64,000 bases of DNA from Hominisplanchenecus faecis (GCF_020687205.1 NZ_JAJEQE010000006.1:26161-90160); one strand, 5' to 3'; numbered from the stretch's first letter, positions 46,634-57,200 are shown. Program-made: numbers and translations. Notes: generated from the sequence alone by a model not told the origin.

Positions 46634-47533
46634 ATGATAAATTTTAGAAAAGTAGAGCTGGAAGATCAGAAAGCGTACAAACCTTATATGGCACAGCAAC
46701 AGTGCAGAAGCTGTGAGTGTACCTTTGCAAATCTGTACCTCTGGTCCAGATTTTATGCCGTTACGGCGACGGTGGAGAACGGGATGTTGCTGACAAAAAG
46801 TGAGGAAGGCGACTATCTGTCTTATGGATTTCCGATGGGAAAGCCAAAGTATTTAAAAGAGGCGGTGGATGCACTTTATGAGTACAGTAAAGAGAAGAAA
46901 CGCAAGTTTCAGATGCACAATGTAACACCGGAACAGTTTGCACTTTTAGAAGAAATCTATCCGGGAAGATTTCAGATCGAATACCGCAGAGACTATGCAG
47001 ATTATGTCTATGAAGCAGAAAAGCTTGCAAAATTATCCGGAAAGAAATATCATGGAAAGAAGAATCATACGAACAAGTTCAAAAAGCTCTATCCGGACTG
47101 GCAGTATGAGAGACTGAATGATTCGAACGTGGAAGAATGTTTTCAGATGGCACTGAAATGGAGAAACAAAAACGGCTGTGAAGAAGATACGGAAAAAAAC
47201 AGCGAGATGTGTGTGACTTTAAATTCACTGAGACTGTACAAGGAACTGGATCTTTGCGGAGGTGTACTTCGTGCAGAAGGAAATGTGGTTGCATTTTCCA
47301 TTGGAGAACCAGTCTCTGATGACACCTTTGTGGTTCACATTGAAAAAGCATTTGCTGATGTGCCGGGTGCTTATCCGATGATCAATCAGCAGTTTGTGGA
47401 ACATGAAGTGCAGGGATTTTCCTACGTGAATCGAGAAGAGGATATGGGCGAAATGGGACTTCGCAGTGCCAAAGAATCCTATCACCCGATTTTTATGGTG
47501 GAGAAAGGCATTGTGACAGAGAAAGGGGAATAA
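46634..47533 (+). CDS. DUF2156 (phosphatidylglycerol lysyltransferase C-terminal-like) protein
   Basis: A 299-residue soluble protein of the DUF2156/LPG-synthase C-terminal family, which has a double GNAT fold. Indicative stretches are CRSCECTFANLYLWS, YHGKKNHTNKF, FSIGEPVSDDTFVVHIEKA and YVNREEDMGEMGLRSAKESYHP (read as separate motifs along the C-terminal half). Unlike MprF it has no membrane domain, so it may transfer an aminoacyl group to a soluble or peripheral acceptor. The acceptor is unknown. It is four bases before the aminotransferase gene. Confidence 0.88.
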   Translation: MINFRKVELEDQKAYKPYMAQQQCRSCECTFANLYLWSRFYAVTATVENGMLLTKSEEGDYLSYGFPMGKPKYLKEAVDALYEYSKEKKRKFQMHNVTPEQFALLEEIYPGRFQIEYRRDYADYVYEAEKLAKLSGKKYHGKKNHTNKFKKLYPDWQYERLNDSNVEECFQMALKWRNKNGCEEDTEKNSEMCVTLNSLRLYKELDLCGGVLRAEGNVVAFSIGEPVSDDTFVVHIEKAFADVPGAYPMINQQFVEHEVQGFSYVNREEDMGEMGLRSAKESYHPIFMVEKGIVTEKGE

Positions 47534-47537
47534 CAGT

Positions 47538-48722
47538 ATGATTTCAGAGAAGATGAGAGGATATGTGGAGAACAGTTCTGCAATCCGTGCAATGTTTGAA
47601 GAAGGCAAAAAGATGGCAGATCAGTTCGGAGCAGAAAATGTATACGATTTCAGCCTCGGTAATCCGAATGTGCCGGCACCTGCCGAAGTAAAAAATGCAA
47701 TCGAAGAAATCCTGAAAAACGAAGATGCACGGATGGTGCATGGCTATATGAACAATGCCGGATACGAAGATGTCAGAGAGGCTGTTGCAGCGTCGTTGAA
47801 TCAGCGTTTTGGCACAGCATTTCACAAAGAAAATATTTTAATGACAGTCGGTGCGGCAGGCGGCATGAATGTCCTGATGAAAACCCTGTTAAATCCGGGC
47901 GATGAAGTGCTGACCTTTGCACCTTATTTCGGAGAATATCGTGCTTATGTGACGAACTACGACGGTATTTTAAAAGAAGTGGAGCCGGATACCGAAACTT
48001 TCCAGCCAAACCTGAAAAAATTTGAGCAGATGCTCAGCGAAAAGACAAAAGCAGTCATCGTCAATACACCGAACAATCCGACCGGAGTTGTCTATTCTGA
48101 AGCAACCATTCAGAAAATGGCAGCGATTCTGGAGACAAAACAGAAAGAATTCGGTACAAGCATCTATCTGATTTCAGACGAACCTTACCGTGAGCTGGCA
48201 TATGACGGCGTGGAAGTGCCGTATCTTACCAAATACTACCGCAACACGATCGTTGGTTATTCTTTCAGTAAATCTCTGTCACTTCCGGGAGAGCGTATCG
48301 GCTATCTGGTGATGCCGGATGAGCTGGACGGTGCAAAAGATATTATCGCAGCAGCAGCCGTTGCAAACCGTATCCTCGGATATGTCAATGCTCCGTCTCT
48401 GTTCCAGCGTGTGATTGCAAAATGTCTGGATGCAAAAGCAGATCTGGAGTACTATAACCGCAACCGTGAGACACTGTACAACGGACTTCAGAAGGCAGGA
48501 CTTACCTGCATCAAACCGGAGGGAGCTTTCTATCTGTTTGTAAAATCGCCGATTGCAGATGAAAAAGAATTCTGCCAGAAAGCAAAAGAATACCATCTGC
48601 TGATCGTTCCGGGAAGCTCTTTTGCATGCCCGGGCTATGTGAGACTGGCATACTGCGTTTCTTATGAAACCATCGTAAATGCACTGCCAAAATTTGAAGA
48701 ACTGATGAAAAATTATAAATAA
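47538..48722 (+). CDS. PLP-dependent aminotransferase, class I/II
   Basis: A 394-residue aminotransferase of the aspartate aminotransferase superfamily. YDFSLGNPNVPAP near the N-terminus, VNTPNNPTGVVYSE, SDEPYRELAYDG and the PLP lysine in SFSKSLSLPGERIGY are visible. The substrate cannot be settled from sequence. The start is four bases after the DUF2156 gene, preceded by AGAAAGGGGAA. Confidence 0.9.
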   Translation: MISEKMRGYVENSSAIRAMFEEGKKMADQFGAENVYDFSLGNPNVPAPAEVKNAIEEILKNEDARMVHGYMNNAGYEDVREAVAASLNQRFGTAFHKENILMTVGAAGGMNVLMKTLLNPGDEVLTFAPYFGEYRAYVTNYDGILKEVEPDTETFQPNLKKFEQMLSEKTKAVIVNTPNNPTGVVYSEATIQKMAAILETKQKEFGTSIYLISDEPYRELAYDGVEVPYLTKYYRNTIVGYSFSKSLSLPGERIGYLVMPDELDGAKDIIAAAAVANRILGYVNAPSLFQRVIAKCLDAKADLEYYNRNRETLYNGLQKAGLTCIKPEGAFYLFVKSPIADEKEFCQKAKEYHLLIVPGSSFACPGYVRLAYCVSYETIVNALPKFEELMKNYK

Positions 48723-48747
48723 ACGCACGGACGAGGAGGAACGAAAC

Positions 48748-49812
48748 ATGAAGGCATGGGAAAAAAATGTCAGAACAGTGGTACCGTATGTACCTGGAGA
48801 ACAGCCAAACCAGATCGGGATGATCAAGTTAAACACCAATGAAAATCCGTATCCGCCGGCTCCGGGAGTGCAGGAAGCAATCAAAAGCCTGGATGATAAA
48901 AAGATGCGTCTTTATCCGGATCCGACCGCAGATCTGCTGGTGAGTGAACTGGCTGATTTTTATCATCTGGATAAAGATCAGATTTTTGTCGGTGTTGGAT
49001 CCGATGATGTACTGGCCATGTGCTTTCTGACCTTTTTTAACTCCGCACGTCCGATCTTTTTTCCGGATATCACTTATTCTTTTTACGATGTATGGGCAGA
49101 TGTATTTCGCATTCCGTATGAGTGCCAGCCGCTTGATGAAAATTTCTGCATTGTAAAAGAAGATTATTACCGGGCAAACGGCGGTGTGATCTTCCCGAAT
49201 CCAAACGCTCCGACCGGAATTGCACAGGATCTTTCTGATATCGAAGATATTCTGCAGCACAACCAGGATGTGGTTGTGATCGTGGATGAGGCGTACATTG
49301 ATTTCGGCGGACATTCTGCACTGGAGCTGATCGACCGCTATGAGAATCTGCTGGTTGTGCAGACGTTCTCAAAATCACGTTCTCTTGCCGGTATGCGGAT
49401 TGGTTATGCTTTCGGAAACAAACAGCTGATCAAGTATCTGAACGATGTGAAATACTCTTTCAATTCTTATACGATGAACTATCCATCTCTGGTGATCGGG
49501 AGAGCGGCACTTGCAGACCGTGCTTATTTTGAAGAGACAAGGAATAAGATCATTGCGACCAGAGAGCGTGTCAAAAAAGAACTGGCAGAACTTGGATTTA
49601 TGTTTGGAGATTCCATGGCAAACTTTTTGTTTATCACACACGAAAAAGTGGCAGCCAGAGAACTGTTTGAGGCATTGAAGATCAAGAAGATTTATGTACG
49701 TTATTTCAATAAACCAAGGATCGACAATTATCTGCGTGTGACGATAGGAACGGATGAAGAGATGGATGCACTGCTTACATTCTTCCGTGACTATCTGAAG
49801 AAAAAAGCCTGA
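48748..49812 (+). CDS. hisC: Histidinol-phosphate aminotransferase
   Basis: PLP enzyme of histidine synthesis, 354 residues. LNTNENPYPPAP is the hallmark N-terminus, FPNPNAPTG the mid-motif, DEAYIDF the aspartate motif and TFSKSRSLAGMRIGY carries the PLP lysine. It lies in an operon-like run without other his genes, so it may act in histidine, or more broadly in aromatic, amino acid synthesis. GAGGAGGAACGAAAC precedes the ATG. Confidence 0.9.
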   Translation: MKAWEKNVRTVVPYVPGEQPNQIGMIKLNTNENPYPPAPGVQEAIKSLDDKKMRLYPDPTADLLVSELADFYHLDKDQIFVGVGSDDVLAMCFLTFFNSARPIFFPDITYSFYDVWADVFRIPYECQPLDENFCIVKEDYYRANGGVIFPNPNAPTGIAQDLSDIEDILQHNQDVVVIVDEAYIDFGGHSALELIDRYENLLVVQTFSKSRSLAGMRIGYAFGNKQLIKYLNDVKYSFNSYTMNYPSLVIGRAALADRAYFEETRNKIIATRERVKKELAELGFMFGDSMANFLFITHEKVAARELFEALKIKKIYVRYFNKPRIDNYLRVTIGTDEEMDALLTFFRDYLKKKA

Positions 49813-49828
49813 GAAGGGGAACAGAGAA

Positions 49829-50620
49829 ATGGATGAAAGAAACGAAGATTACGATATCTATGGAAGCTTTGCCTGTGTATATGATAAATTCATGGATAAC
49901 GTGCCTTACAGGGCGTGGGGTGAATATCTGAAATCGCTGCTGGAAGAACAGGGGGTTTCGGACGGGCTGGTGCTGGAGCTTGGCTGCGGCACAGGAAGCC
50001 TGACAGAGATCCTGGCAGATTCCGGATACGATATGATCGGTGTGGATCTCTCCGCAGATATGCTTGATATTGCCATGGAAAAACGGGAACAGTCCGGAAA
50101 CAACATTCTCTATCTTTTGCAGGATATGCGGGAATTTGAGCTGTACGGTACAGTTCGGGCAGTGGTCAGCATCTGCGATTCCATGAATTATCTGCCCTCA
50201 GAAGAGGATTTTCTGCAGACTTTAAAACTGGTCAACAATTATCTGGATCCGGAGGGTGTATTTATTTTTGATCTGAACACGCCGTACAAATACCGGGAAC
50301 TGATCGGGGATGCGACGATCGCAGAGAACCGTGAAGATGCCAGTTTTATATGGGAAAATACATGGTATGAGGATGAACAGGTCAATGAATATGATCTGAC
50401 GATCTTTGCAAGGACAAAGGGAGAATACTATCAGAAATTCTTCGAAACACATTACCAGAAAGCTTATGAACTGGAGACAGTAAAAGAGCTGATCCAAAAG
50501 TCAGGGATGGAATTTGTGGCAGCTTATGATGCATTTACAAGGGAACCGGTCAGAGCGGACAGCGAACGTATTTATATTATAGCGAGGGAAAAAGGAAAGA
50601 AAGGAACCAAGCAGATATGA
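49829..50620 (+). CDS. Class I SAM-dependent methyltransferase
   Basis: A 263-residue Rossmann-type methyltransferase with SAM motif LELGCGTGSLTEILA, acidic motif VDLSADM and VVSICDSMNYL. The substrate is unknown. It overlaps hslO by ATGA and follows hisC by 16 bases, so it belongs to the same transcript. Confidence 0.88.
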   Translation: MDERNEDYDIYGSFACVYDKFMDNVPYRAWGEYLKSLLEEQGVSDGLVLELGCGTGSLTEILADSGYDMIGVDLSADMLDIAMEKREQSGNNILYLLQDMREFELYGTVRAVVSICDSMNYLPSEEDFLQTLKLVNNYLDPEGVFIFDLNTPYKYRELIGDATIAENREDASFIWENTWYEDEQVNEYDLTIFARTKGEYYQKFFETHYQKAYELETVKELIQKSGMEFVAAYDAFTREPVRADSERIYIIAREKGKKGTKQI

Positions 50621-51501
50621 CAGACTATATTGTAAGAGCGACGGCAGCGGACAGTCAGATCCGTGCCTTTGCCGCCACGACAAGAGAAATGACAGAATAT
50701 GCAAGAAAAGTGCATGAAGAAAGCCCGGTTGCCTGTGCAGCACTGGGAAGACTGATGACGGCAGGAGCCATGATGGGAGCGATGATGAAAGGAGATAAGG
50801 ATCTTCTGACCCTTCAGATCCGGGCAGACGGTCCTCTTCGCGGCATGACCGTGACGGCCGATGCAAAAGGAAATGTCAAAGGGTTTGCCGGAAATCCACA
50901 GGTGATGCTGCCTCCGAATGCTCTCGGAAAACTGGATGTCGGCGGTGCAGTCGGTCATGGCATTTTAAATGTGATCAAAGATATGGGCATGAAAGAGCCG
51001 TACGTCGGACAGGTTGGGCTGCAGACCGGAGAAATTGCAGAAGACTTAACTTATTATTTTGCAACTTCTGAGCAGGTTGCTTCTTCGGTCGGACTCGGCG
51101 TACTGATGAACCACGACAATACGGTTCGTCAGGCAGGCGGATTTATCATCCAGCTGATGCCGTTCACCGATGAGAAAGTGATCGATGCTCTGGAAAAGAA
51201 GCTTTCCAGTGTGAAATCGGTGACAAGTATGCTTGATGCCGGTATGACACCGGAAGATATTTTGCAGGAGCTGCTCGGTGAATTCGGTGTGGAGATCACC
51301 GAAAAGACGGAGACACGTTTTGCATGTAACTGTTCAAAAGAGCGTATGGAAAAGGCTCTGATCAGCATCGGCAGAAAAGACCTGGAAGAGATGATAAAGG
51401 ACGGAGAACCGATTGAGATGAACTGCCATTTCTGTAATTCGCATTATCAGTTCAGCGTAGAAGAACTGAAAAAAATTCTGGCACAGGCAAAGAAAAGATA
51501 A
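50617..51501 (+). CDS. hslO: Redox-regulated chaperone Hsp33
   Basis: A holdase chaperone that is active on oxidation. The zinc-binding cysteines are in CNC and CHFC near the C-terminus (FACNCSKERM and MNCHFCNSHY). The N-terminal domain with EESPVACAALGRLM and ADAKGNVKGFAGNP is complete. The length is 294 residues. It is translationally coupled to the methyltransferase before it. Confidence 0.96.
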   Translation: MTDYIVRATAADSQIRAFAATTREMTEYARKVHEESPVACAALGRLMTAGAMMGAMMKGDKDLLTLQIRADGPLRGMTVTADAKGNVKGFAGNPQVMLPPNALGKLDVGGAVGHGILNVIKDMGMKEPYVGQVGLQTGEIAEDLTYYFATSEQVASSVGLGVLMNHDNTVRQAGGFIIQLMPFTDEKVIDALEKKLSSVKSVTSMLDAGMTPEDILQELLGEFGVEITEKTETRFACNCSKERMEKALISIGRKDLEEMIKDGEPIEMNCHFCNSHYQFSVEELKKILAQAKKR

Positions 51502-51528
51502 CGTTCAGAAGAAAAGGAGGCGAAAGGC

Positions 51529-53448
51529 ATGAGAGATGGTTTTATCAAAGTTGCGGCAGTCACACCGGATATCCGTGTGGCAGACTGTGAATACAATGCA
51601 GAACAGATCTGCAAAAAAATGAAAGAAGCGGCAGCCCTTGGCAGTAAGATCATTGTATTTCCGGAGCTTTGTATCACCGGTTATACCTGTGAGGACCTCT
51701 TCTGGCAGGAGGTACTTTTAAATGGAGCAAAAGACGCACTGGATCAGATCAGAAAAGAAAGCCGTGAAATCGATGCATTGGTTTTTGTCGGACTTCCGTG
51801 GGAATGGAAAGGAAAGCTTTACAATGTTGCAGCGGCGATCTGCCATGGCAGACTGCTGGGACTGGTGCCGAAAAAGAATCTTCCGAATTATTCTGAGTTT
51901 TATGAGATGCGTCATTTTGAGCCGGCAAACGAAGAACTAGATTACATTGAATATCCGGGTGAAGAAGAGCAGGAATGGATTCCGTTTGGCATGCAGCAGA
52001 TCTTTTACTGTCCGCAGATGGAGGGTCTTACTGTTGCAGCGGAAATCTGTGAAGATCTCTGGGTGCCGCAGCCTCCAAGCATCACACATGCCATTGCAGG
52101 AGCCAATGTGATCGTCAACCTTTCTGCGAGTGATGAAATCACCGGAAAGGACAGTTACCGCAGAAATCTGGTTGGCGGACAGTCGGCAAGACTGGTCTGC
52201 GGTTATATTTATGCAGATGCCGGAGAAGGAGAATCTTCTACGGATCTTATCTTTGCCGCACACAATCTGATTGCAGAAAACGGAACAATCCTTGCACAGT
52301 CAAAACGTTTTGAAAATGAGATCGTGACAGCAGATCTGGATATCCACAGGATTCGTGCAGAACGCCGCAGAATGACGACTTATCCGACTACGCAGAAAGA
52401 ATACGAATGGACGGAGTTTGAACTGAAAACGGAAGAGACAAAACTGGAGAGAACGTTTGCACAGACGCCGTTCGTTCCGCAGAATAAAAATGACCGGGAA
52501 CGTCGCTGCGAGGAAATCCTATCCATCCAGGCACTCGGTCTGAAGAAACGTCTGGTGCACACAAACTGCAAAAGTCTGGTAGTCGGAATTTCCGGCGGAC
52601 TGGACTCTACCCTGGCACTTCTGGTGGCAGCCCGTGCCTGTGATATGGCAGGCATCGGAAGAAATCACATTCTGTCTGTGACAATGCCATGTTTCGGAAC
52701 GACAGACCGCACCTATCAGAATGCCTGTGAGCTGACCAGAAGACTTGGAGCTACCTTAAAAGAAGTGGATATCCGAAAGTCCGTGACATGCCATTTTGAG
52801 GATATCGGTCAGGATATCAACTGTCATGATGTCACCTACGAAAACGGCCAGGCGAGAGAGCGTACACAGGTACTGATGGATCTTGCAAACAAGAGCGGCG
52901 GTATGGTGATCGGAACTGGTGACATGTCAGAACTTGCACTTGGCTGGGCAACCTACAACGGTGATCACATGTCGATGTACGGCGTGAACGCTTCCGTTCC
53001 GAAAACACTGGTACGCCATCTGGTGCGTTACTGTGCCGATACCTGTGAGGATCGCAGACTGGGAGAAGTACTGTATGATATTTTGGACACGCCGGTCAGC
53101 CCGGAACTTCTGCCGCCGGAAGACGGAAAGATTTCACAGAAAACAGAAGATCTGGTCGGACCTTATGAATTGCACGATTTCTTCCTGTACTATGTGCTTC
53201 GATTTGGCTATGCACCGGGCAAAATTTACCGTATTGCCGGAAAATCGTTTGCCGGTGTGTATGACGATGAGACGATCCTGAAATGGCTGAAGAAATTTTA
53301 CTGGAGATTTTTTGCACAGCAGTTCAAGCGTTCCTGCCTGCCGGACGGTCCGAAGGTCGGATCCGTCGCAGTATCGCCGAGAGGAGATCTGCGTATGCCA
53401 AGCGATGCCTGCGTGCGTCTGTGGCAGAGAGAGCTTGAAAAGTTATAA
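51529..53448 (+). CDS. nadE: NAD+ synthase, glutamine-hydrolysing
   Basis: The 639-residue two-domain enzyme amidates deamido-NAD with ammonia from glutamine. The N-terminal nitrilase-type glutaminase has its glutamate in FPELCITGYTCEDLF, lysine in PKKNLPNYSEF and cysteine in AEICEDLW. The C-terminal ATP-pyrophosphatase has SGGLDSTLALLV and GTGDMSELALGW. AAAAGGAGGCGAAAGGC precedes the ATG. It ends the + strand run that began at 46634. Confidence 0.97.
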   Translation: MRDGFIKVAAVTPDIRVADCEYNAEQICKKMKEAAALGSKIIVFPELCITGYTCEDLFWQEVLLNGAKDALDQIRKESREIDALVFVGLPWEWKGKLYNVAAAICHGRLLGLVPKKNLPNYSEFYEMRHFEPANEELDYIEYPGEEEQEWIPFGMQQIFYCPQMEGLTVAAEICEDLWVPQPPSITHAIAGANVIVNLSASDEITGKDSYRRNLVGGQSARLVCGYIYADAGEGESSTDLIFAAHNLIAENGTILAQSKRFENEIVTADLDIHRIRAERRRMTTYPTTQKEYEWTEFELKTEETKLERTFAQTPFVPQNKNDRERRCEEILSIQALGLKKRLVHTNCKSLVVGISGGLDSTLALLVAARACDMAGIGRNHILSVTMPCFGTTDRTYQNACELTRRLGATLKEVDIRKSVTCHFEDIGQDINCHDVTYENGQARERTQVLMDLANKSGGMVIGTGDMSELALGWATYNGDHMSMYGVNASVPKTLVRHLVRYCADTCEDRRLGEVLYDILDTPVSPELLPPEDGKISQKTEDLVGPYELHDFFLYYVLRFGYAPGKIYRIAGKSFAGVYDDETILKWLKKFYWRFFAQQFKRSCLPDGPKVGSVAVSPRGDLRMPSDACVRLWQRELEKL

Positions 53449-53484
53449 ATCACATAAATATTAAGTTGAAATATAAAATAATAT

Positions 53485-53513
53485 TTGACAGAAAAGCAAT
53501 CTTTATGTATACT
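53485..53513 (+). promoter_or_regulatory. Near-consensus promoter after nadE
   Basis: TTGACA (53485-53490), 17 bases, TATACT (53508-53513), with a start near 53520. The next + strand gene is 700 bases away, and a minus strand gene lies in between. Confidence 0.75.
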
Positions 53514-53519
53514 TCTATA

Positions 53520-53590
53520 CAGAGAGCAACGAAAGAGGGAAAGCAAAAGGGGGTGCCTGTGACAGCACCTACCTTTGTGCTTTTGCCAGA
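53520..53590 (+). ncRNA. Predicted short RNA ending in a long hairpin
   Basis: From the promoter at 53485 a transcript would reach an imperfect 44-base hairpin (53540-53583: AAAGC, AAAGG and GGTGC-TG arms pairing with CAGCACC, CCTTT and TGCTTT) after about 20 bases. This gives an RNA of about 65-70 bases. The same hairpin contains the stop codon of the minus strand gene, so it may chiefly be a bidirectional terminator. Confidence 0.45.
53540..53583. terminator. Bidirectional hairpin terminator at the end of the minus strand gene
   Basis: A long stem with A-rich left and T-rich right ends (AAAGC 53540-53544 with TGCTTT 53578-53583). The T-tracts are short on both strands. Confidence 0.5.
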
Positions 53591-54036
53591 GAGTTTTTGA
53601 TTGCCTGAAATAATAATTCAGAAGTATATTTATTCTCACGGGAGCAAGTGATCCCATCTAAGGACTGTTTCTGACAGATCTGTTCGGACAGTTCATCCAA
53701 AGAAGGTTCTACGAGCGGAAAGGCAGTAGTGACCGAATCCCCAAGATTTACAAGGCGAATAGAATCAATCTGATCCCTATTTAACGTAACTTCAATATCC
53801 GCATAATGGTTGTTCAGAATCAGGGAAGCCGTATAGACTCCGGGCTGATATCCGACGGAATCTGCATCAGCGGAAGAAGAAAACGTTGTTTTTGTTTCTG
53901 TATCCGGTGTATTTGATGCATCGTGTGGCCAGAACATCAGAAAAAGCAGGATCAGAAGTACCAGGATTAAAAAGATAAAAATGGCAGTGTAGATCAATTC
54001 TCTCATGTGCAGGACGACAATTTTAGGTTTGGACAT
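53569..54036 (-). CDS. Membrane-anchored protein with FMN_bind-like domain
   Basis: A 155-residue protein with a short basic N-terminus, one membrane segment (YTAIFIFLILVLLILLFLMFW) and an extracellular part of about 110 residues. The pattern PGVYTASLILNN, VTLNRDQIDSIRL and a C-terminal helix after CQKQSLDGI resembles the FMN-binding domain of NqrC/RnfG proteins. The SGAT flavinylation motif is replaced by CSRENKYTS, so covalent flavin binding is unlikely. The ATG at 54036 follows AAAAAAGGAAACACC. Function is unknown; the domain match is weak. Confidence 0.6.
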   Translation of the reverse strand: MSKPKIVVLHMRELIYTAIFIFLILVLLILLFLMFWPHDASNTPDTETKTTFSSSADADSVGYQPGVYTASLILNNHYADIEVTLNRDQIDSIRLVNLGDSVTTAFPLVEPSLDELSEQICQKQSLDGITCSRENKYTSELLFQAIKNSLAKAQR

Positions 54037-54139
54037 CGGTGTTTCCTTTTTTGTTTTTACCAGTATATTTCGCAATGCTTCTCGATATGACGTTTGACTT
54101 GAATCAAAAGAGGTGGTTTGTATGAAAAACGATGTAGGG

Positions 54140-54178
54140 CGTGCACCTCGCAGTAACGATGCCAGAGATATTCTTAAA
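54140..54178 (+). repeat. Partial copy of the 39.7-kb repeat
   Basis: This 39-base stretch matches 39745-39783 at 33 of 39 positions, with the first 14 bases (CGTGCACCTCGCAG) identical. The hairpin of the first copy is not kept. Both copies can be read as RAPRS(K/N)(N/D)AR(G/D)IL, with several differences in third positions. It lies in the leader of the giant surface protein gene. Confidence 0.6.
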
Positions 54179-54224
54179 TCTCAGGAAATCTCTGCATGCA
54201 GGAAAAGAAAGGAGAAGAATTTGG

Positions 54225-57200
54225 ATGAACACAGACAAATGGAAAAGGATACTGGCAGGCTTTCTGGCGATACTTTGTCTTCTGACGTCGCCGATGTCCG
54301 TCTATGCATCCGGGATGCAAAAGAGCAGTTTTGCGGGAAAGAGACAGACAATGAGCAGTGAGAAAGCAACAGAAGCGAAGAGTGCTCAGAGCGAAATACT
54401 ACAAAGACAGACCGAACAGCAGATGCAGACGGAAAAACAAAAGCAGACCGAACAAAAGCGGGAGGAAGGTCTGGAGTCAGAGTCTGCATCGAAGAAAAAT
54501 CCGGAGATAAAACAGGAGTCCGAAGAACAGAAAAATCCGGAGACAAAAAAAGATCCAGGCAATCAGGAGAATCTAGAATCGCAAAGGAAACAGGAATCGA
54601 AAGAAAATACGGTTCAGGGCAGTTCGGATCAGACGGAAAAGGTGATGGATTCGATGAAAATTTCACAGACAGAGCGGCAGAACCGAAAAGTGTCCGGAGA
54701 GGAAGAAAACGAAAAAAATCCGAAAGTGAAAAAGCAAAGTGCGAAGAACGAGGCGAGAGCTGCATCAGACAGCATTTATCTGACGGTGCGTTCCAGTGCG
54801 GTGACGCTGGATAAAGCATCCGGTGTGAAAGTTGGAAATGTCAAAACACAACTGCCGGATGGATACGAAGGCTACATTCGAAGGACTGCCAAATGTGAGA
54901 CGAACCTTGGCAGTGATGTTTTTACAGCCGAAGGCGGACCGCTGGATGGCAGGGAGGACTGCAAGACACTTACGGCAAAAGACAAGAATAAGTATTATGC
55001 CTGGTACCGGAAAGGGATGTATTATCAGGGAAAATGGGTGGACATCAAAGTGACACTGGTTGATTTCGAACTGCGGGACGGAGCATTTTTCCGTTTTGTG
55101 ACGGATCGGCCGGGGATTGAGACCTGTAAAGTAGAGTGGGCAGAGACAAAAATGGAGTTTTTCCGCTCAGATAATGGAAATGCGATCGATGTCAAGGGTT
55201 ATATCACATTTCAGGATATCGATCTTTATCAGGGAATCCTGATGAAAAATGGTTTTGGAAATGTTTATGTGAAAAGAGCAGCACTGGAAAATCTGAAAGC
55301 AGCAACGGTGAAGGGCAAAAATTATTACTTTGACACGTCCGGTCTGAACCAGAGCGGAAGTGATACCGGCTTTATGCTGTCGGTACTGATTTCGGGAAAG
55401 GCGGCGACAGCGGTCTTTACATTTGTCAGGCCGGAAAACAATCTTGGAACCTCTACAACACCGTCCGGCGGGCTTGTGGCAAAAGCTTACAAAATGTTTC
55501 CAAATGCCCATCCGCATATCGAAAAATATGTTTCGGACAGTGACGAAAAGATGACGTCCGAAAACCGCCTTTCCACCAGAGAAGAGACATACACCTATAC
55601 GCTTCGCACGATGGTTCCAATCGAAAATGAAGAAACCTGTTACCATGATCTGAGCATTTCCGATCAGTTGGATGATTTTCTGGAGATTAAAAATGTCACT
55701 GTGACAAACGAAAACGGGGCAAATGCAGAAAAGTTCTGGACGATACAGAAAACAAATGCGTTTGTGGCTCGATGCAGTGATATCAAAAATACCAGTTTTT
55801 ACGGCCATACGTATGATTTTCAGATCACGGTCGGCGTGAAAAAAGATGCCGGTCTTGAAAAACGCTGGGATCCGGCAAAGAAAATGGCAAGGATCAAAAA
55901 TCAGGCATCTGCCTCTTCTGACGGCAACACGGTTCGATCACAAACCGTAGTGACAAATATTGCACCGGTGAAATCTTCCGTTTCGGTGGAAAAGAGAGAT
56001 GGCAAAACAAAAGAAAAACTTCCGGGGGCCGTCTTTGCCGTATACGAATGGAACGGCAGCAGATATGCATCAACACCTCTGTTTCAGCTGAAAAATGAAG
56101 CAGATGGAGTGTATGAAAGTGCAGAAATACTTTCTTATACAGATGAGAACAAGGGAAAATTCAAGATCATAGAAGAACAGTCGCCGGAAGGCTACACAAA
56201 GAGTGGATGGGAGAAGGAATTTGTTATCTCACCGTTTGAAAGTAAAAAAATCACGTATCACGGTGACAACGCCTGTTTCAATGAACCGCTGTGGATCACC
56301 GTGCAGATTCAGAAAAAGGATCTGGAGACAGGAAAAGCACTGTCGGGTGCGAGATTTGCGGTATACGAATGGAATCAGGAACAGCAAAATTATGTGCCGT
56401 ATGCAGCTCAAACGGAGCTTGTGACAGCCATAAACGGAGAGGCAGTCAGCAGTAAACTTTACTATCAGAAAAAGAACGAAGGAAAATTTCGACTTCAGGA
56501 AACACAGCCGCCGAAAAACTATTTTGGAGATTATGTGGACGGTGAGAAAGAAAAAGGGCTGAAATTCTATGATTTTCGCGTCACTGCCCAGAATGCAGGA
56601 CAGAGCCTGGAGCTGACCAACAACGGGAAGCAGACGGGATTTGTCAATACACCGCAGATGGCATCGATCGCGGTGAAAAAAATCGGCGAGGTCTTAACAG
56701 AAGCCAGAGATTCGGCGGAGGGTGTGATATTTCTCTATGAAAAGCAGCCGCTTGCCGGAGCAAAATACGAGATTACAGCGGCAGAAGATATCTATAAGGC
56801 CGACGGAGTGACACTGGCTCTGAAAAAGGGTGCAGTGGCACAGCAGCTGGTAACCGGAAAAGATGGTACGGCAGTCAGCAGGAAGTTGTATCTTGGCAGG
56901 TATCATGTGACAGAAACCGAGGCACCGCAGGGCTATGTGCGAAAAGATACGGTAGCAGGAAATACCAGAACAGTGACACTTTCCTACCGCGGACCGGAAA
57001 TCCGGGAATATGTAAGCGAAGAGCAGGTCTTTGAAAATGAACGCCCAAAGATGCAGGTGACGGTTTTCAAACACTCCGAGAACACACAGAAGGGACTTGC
57101 AGGAGCACGGTTTGGATTGTATGCGGGAGAAAACATTCTGTCGGATGGAAACAGGATCGCAGCAAAAGATACGCTGCTTGCTCTGGCGTACAGTAAAAAA

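Noticed and set aside
54113..54361. 82-codon + strand open frame overlapping the giant protein's start
   Set aside because: It includes the repeat remnant and overlaps a gene with a better start and signal peptide; it has no recognisable domain.
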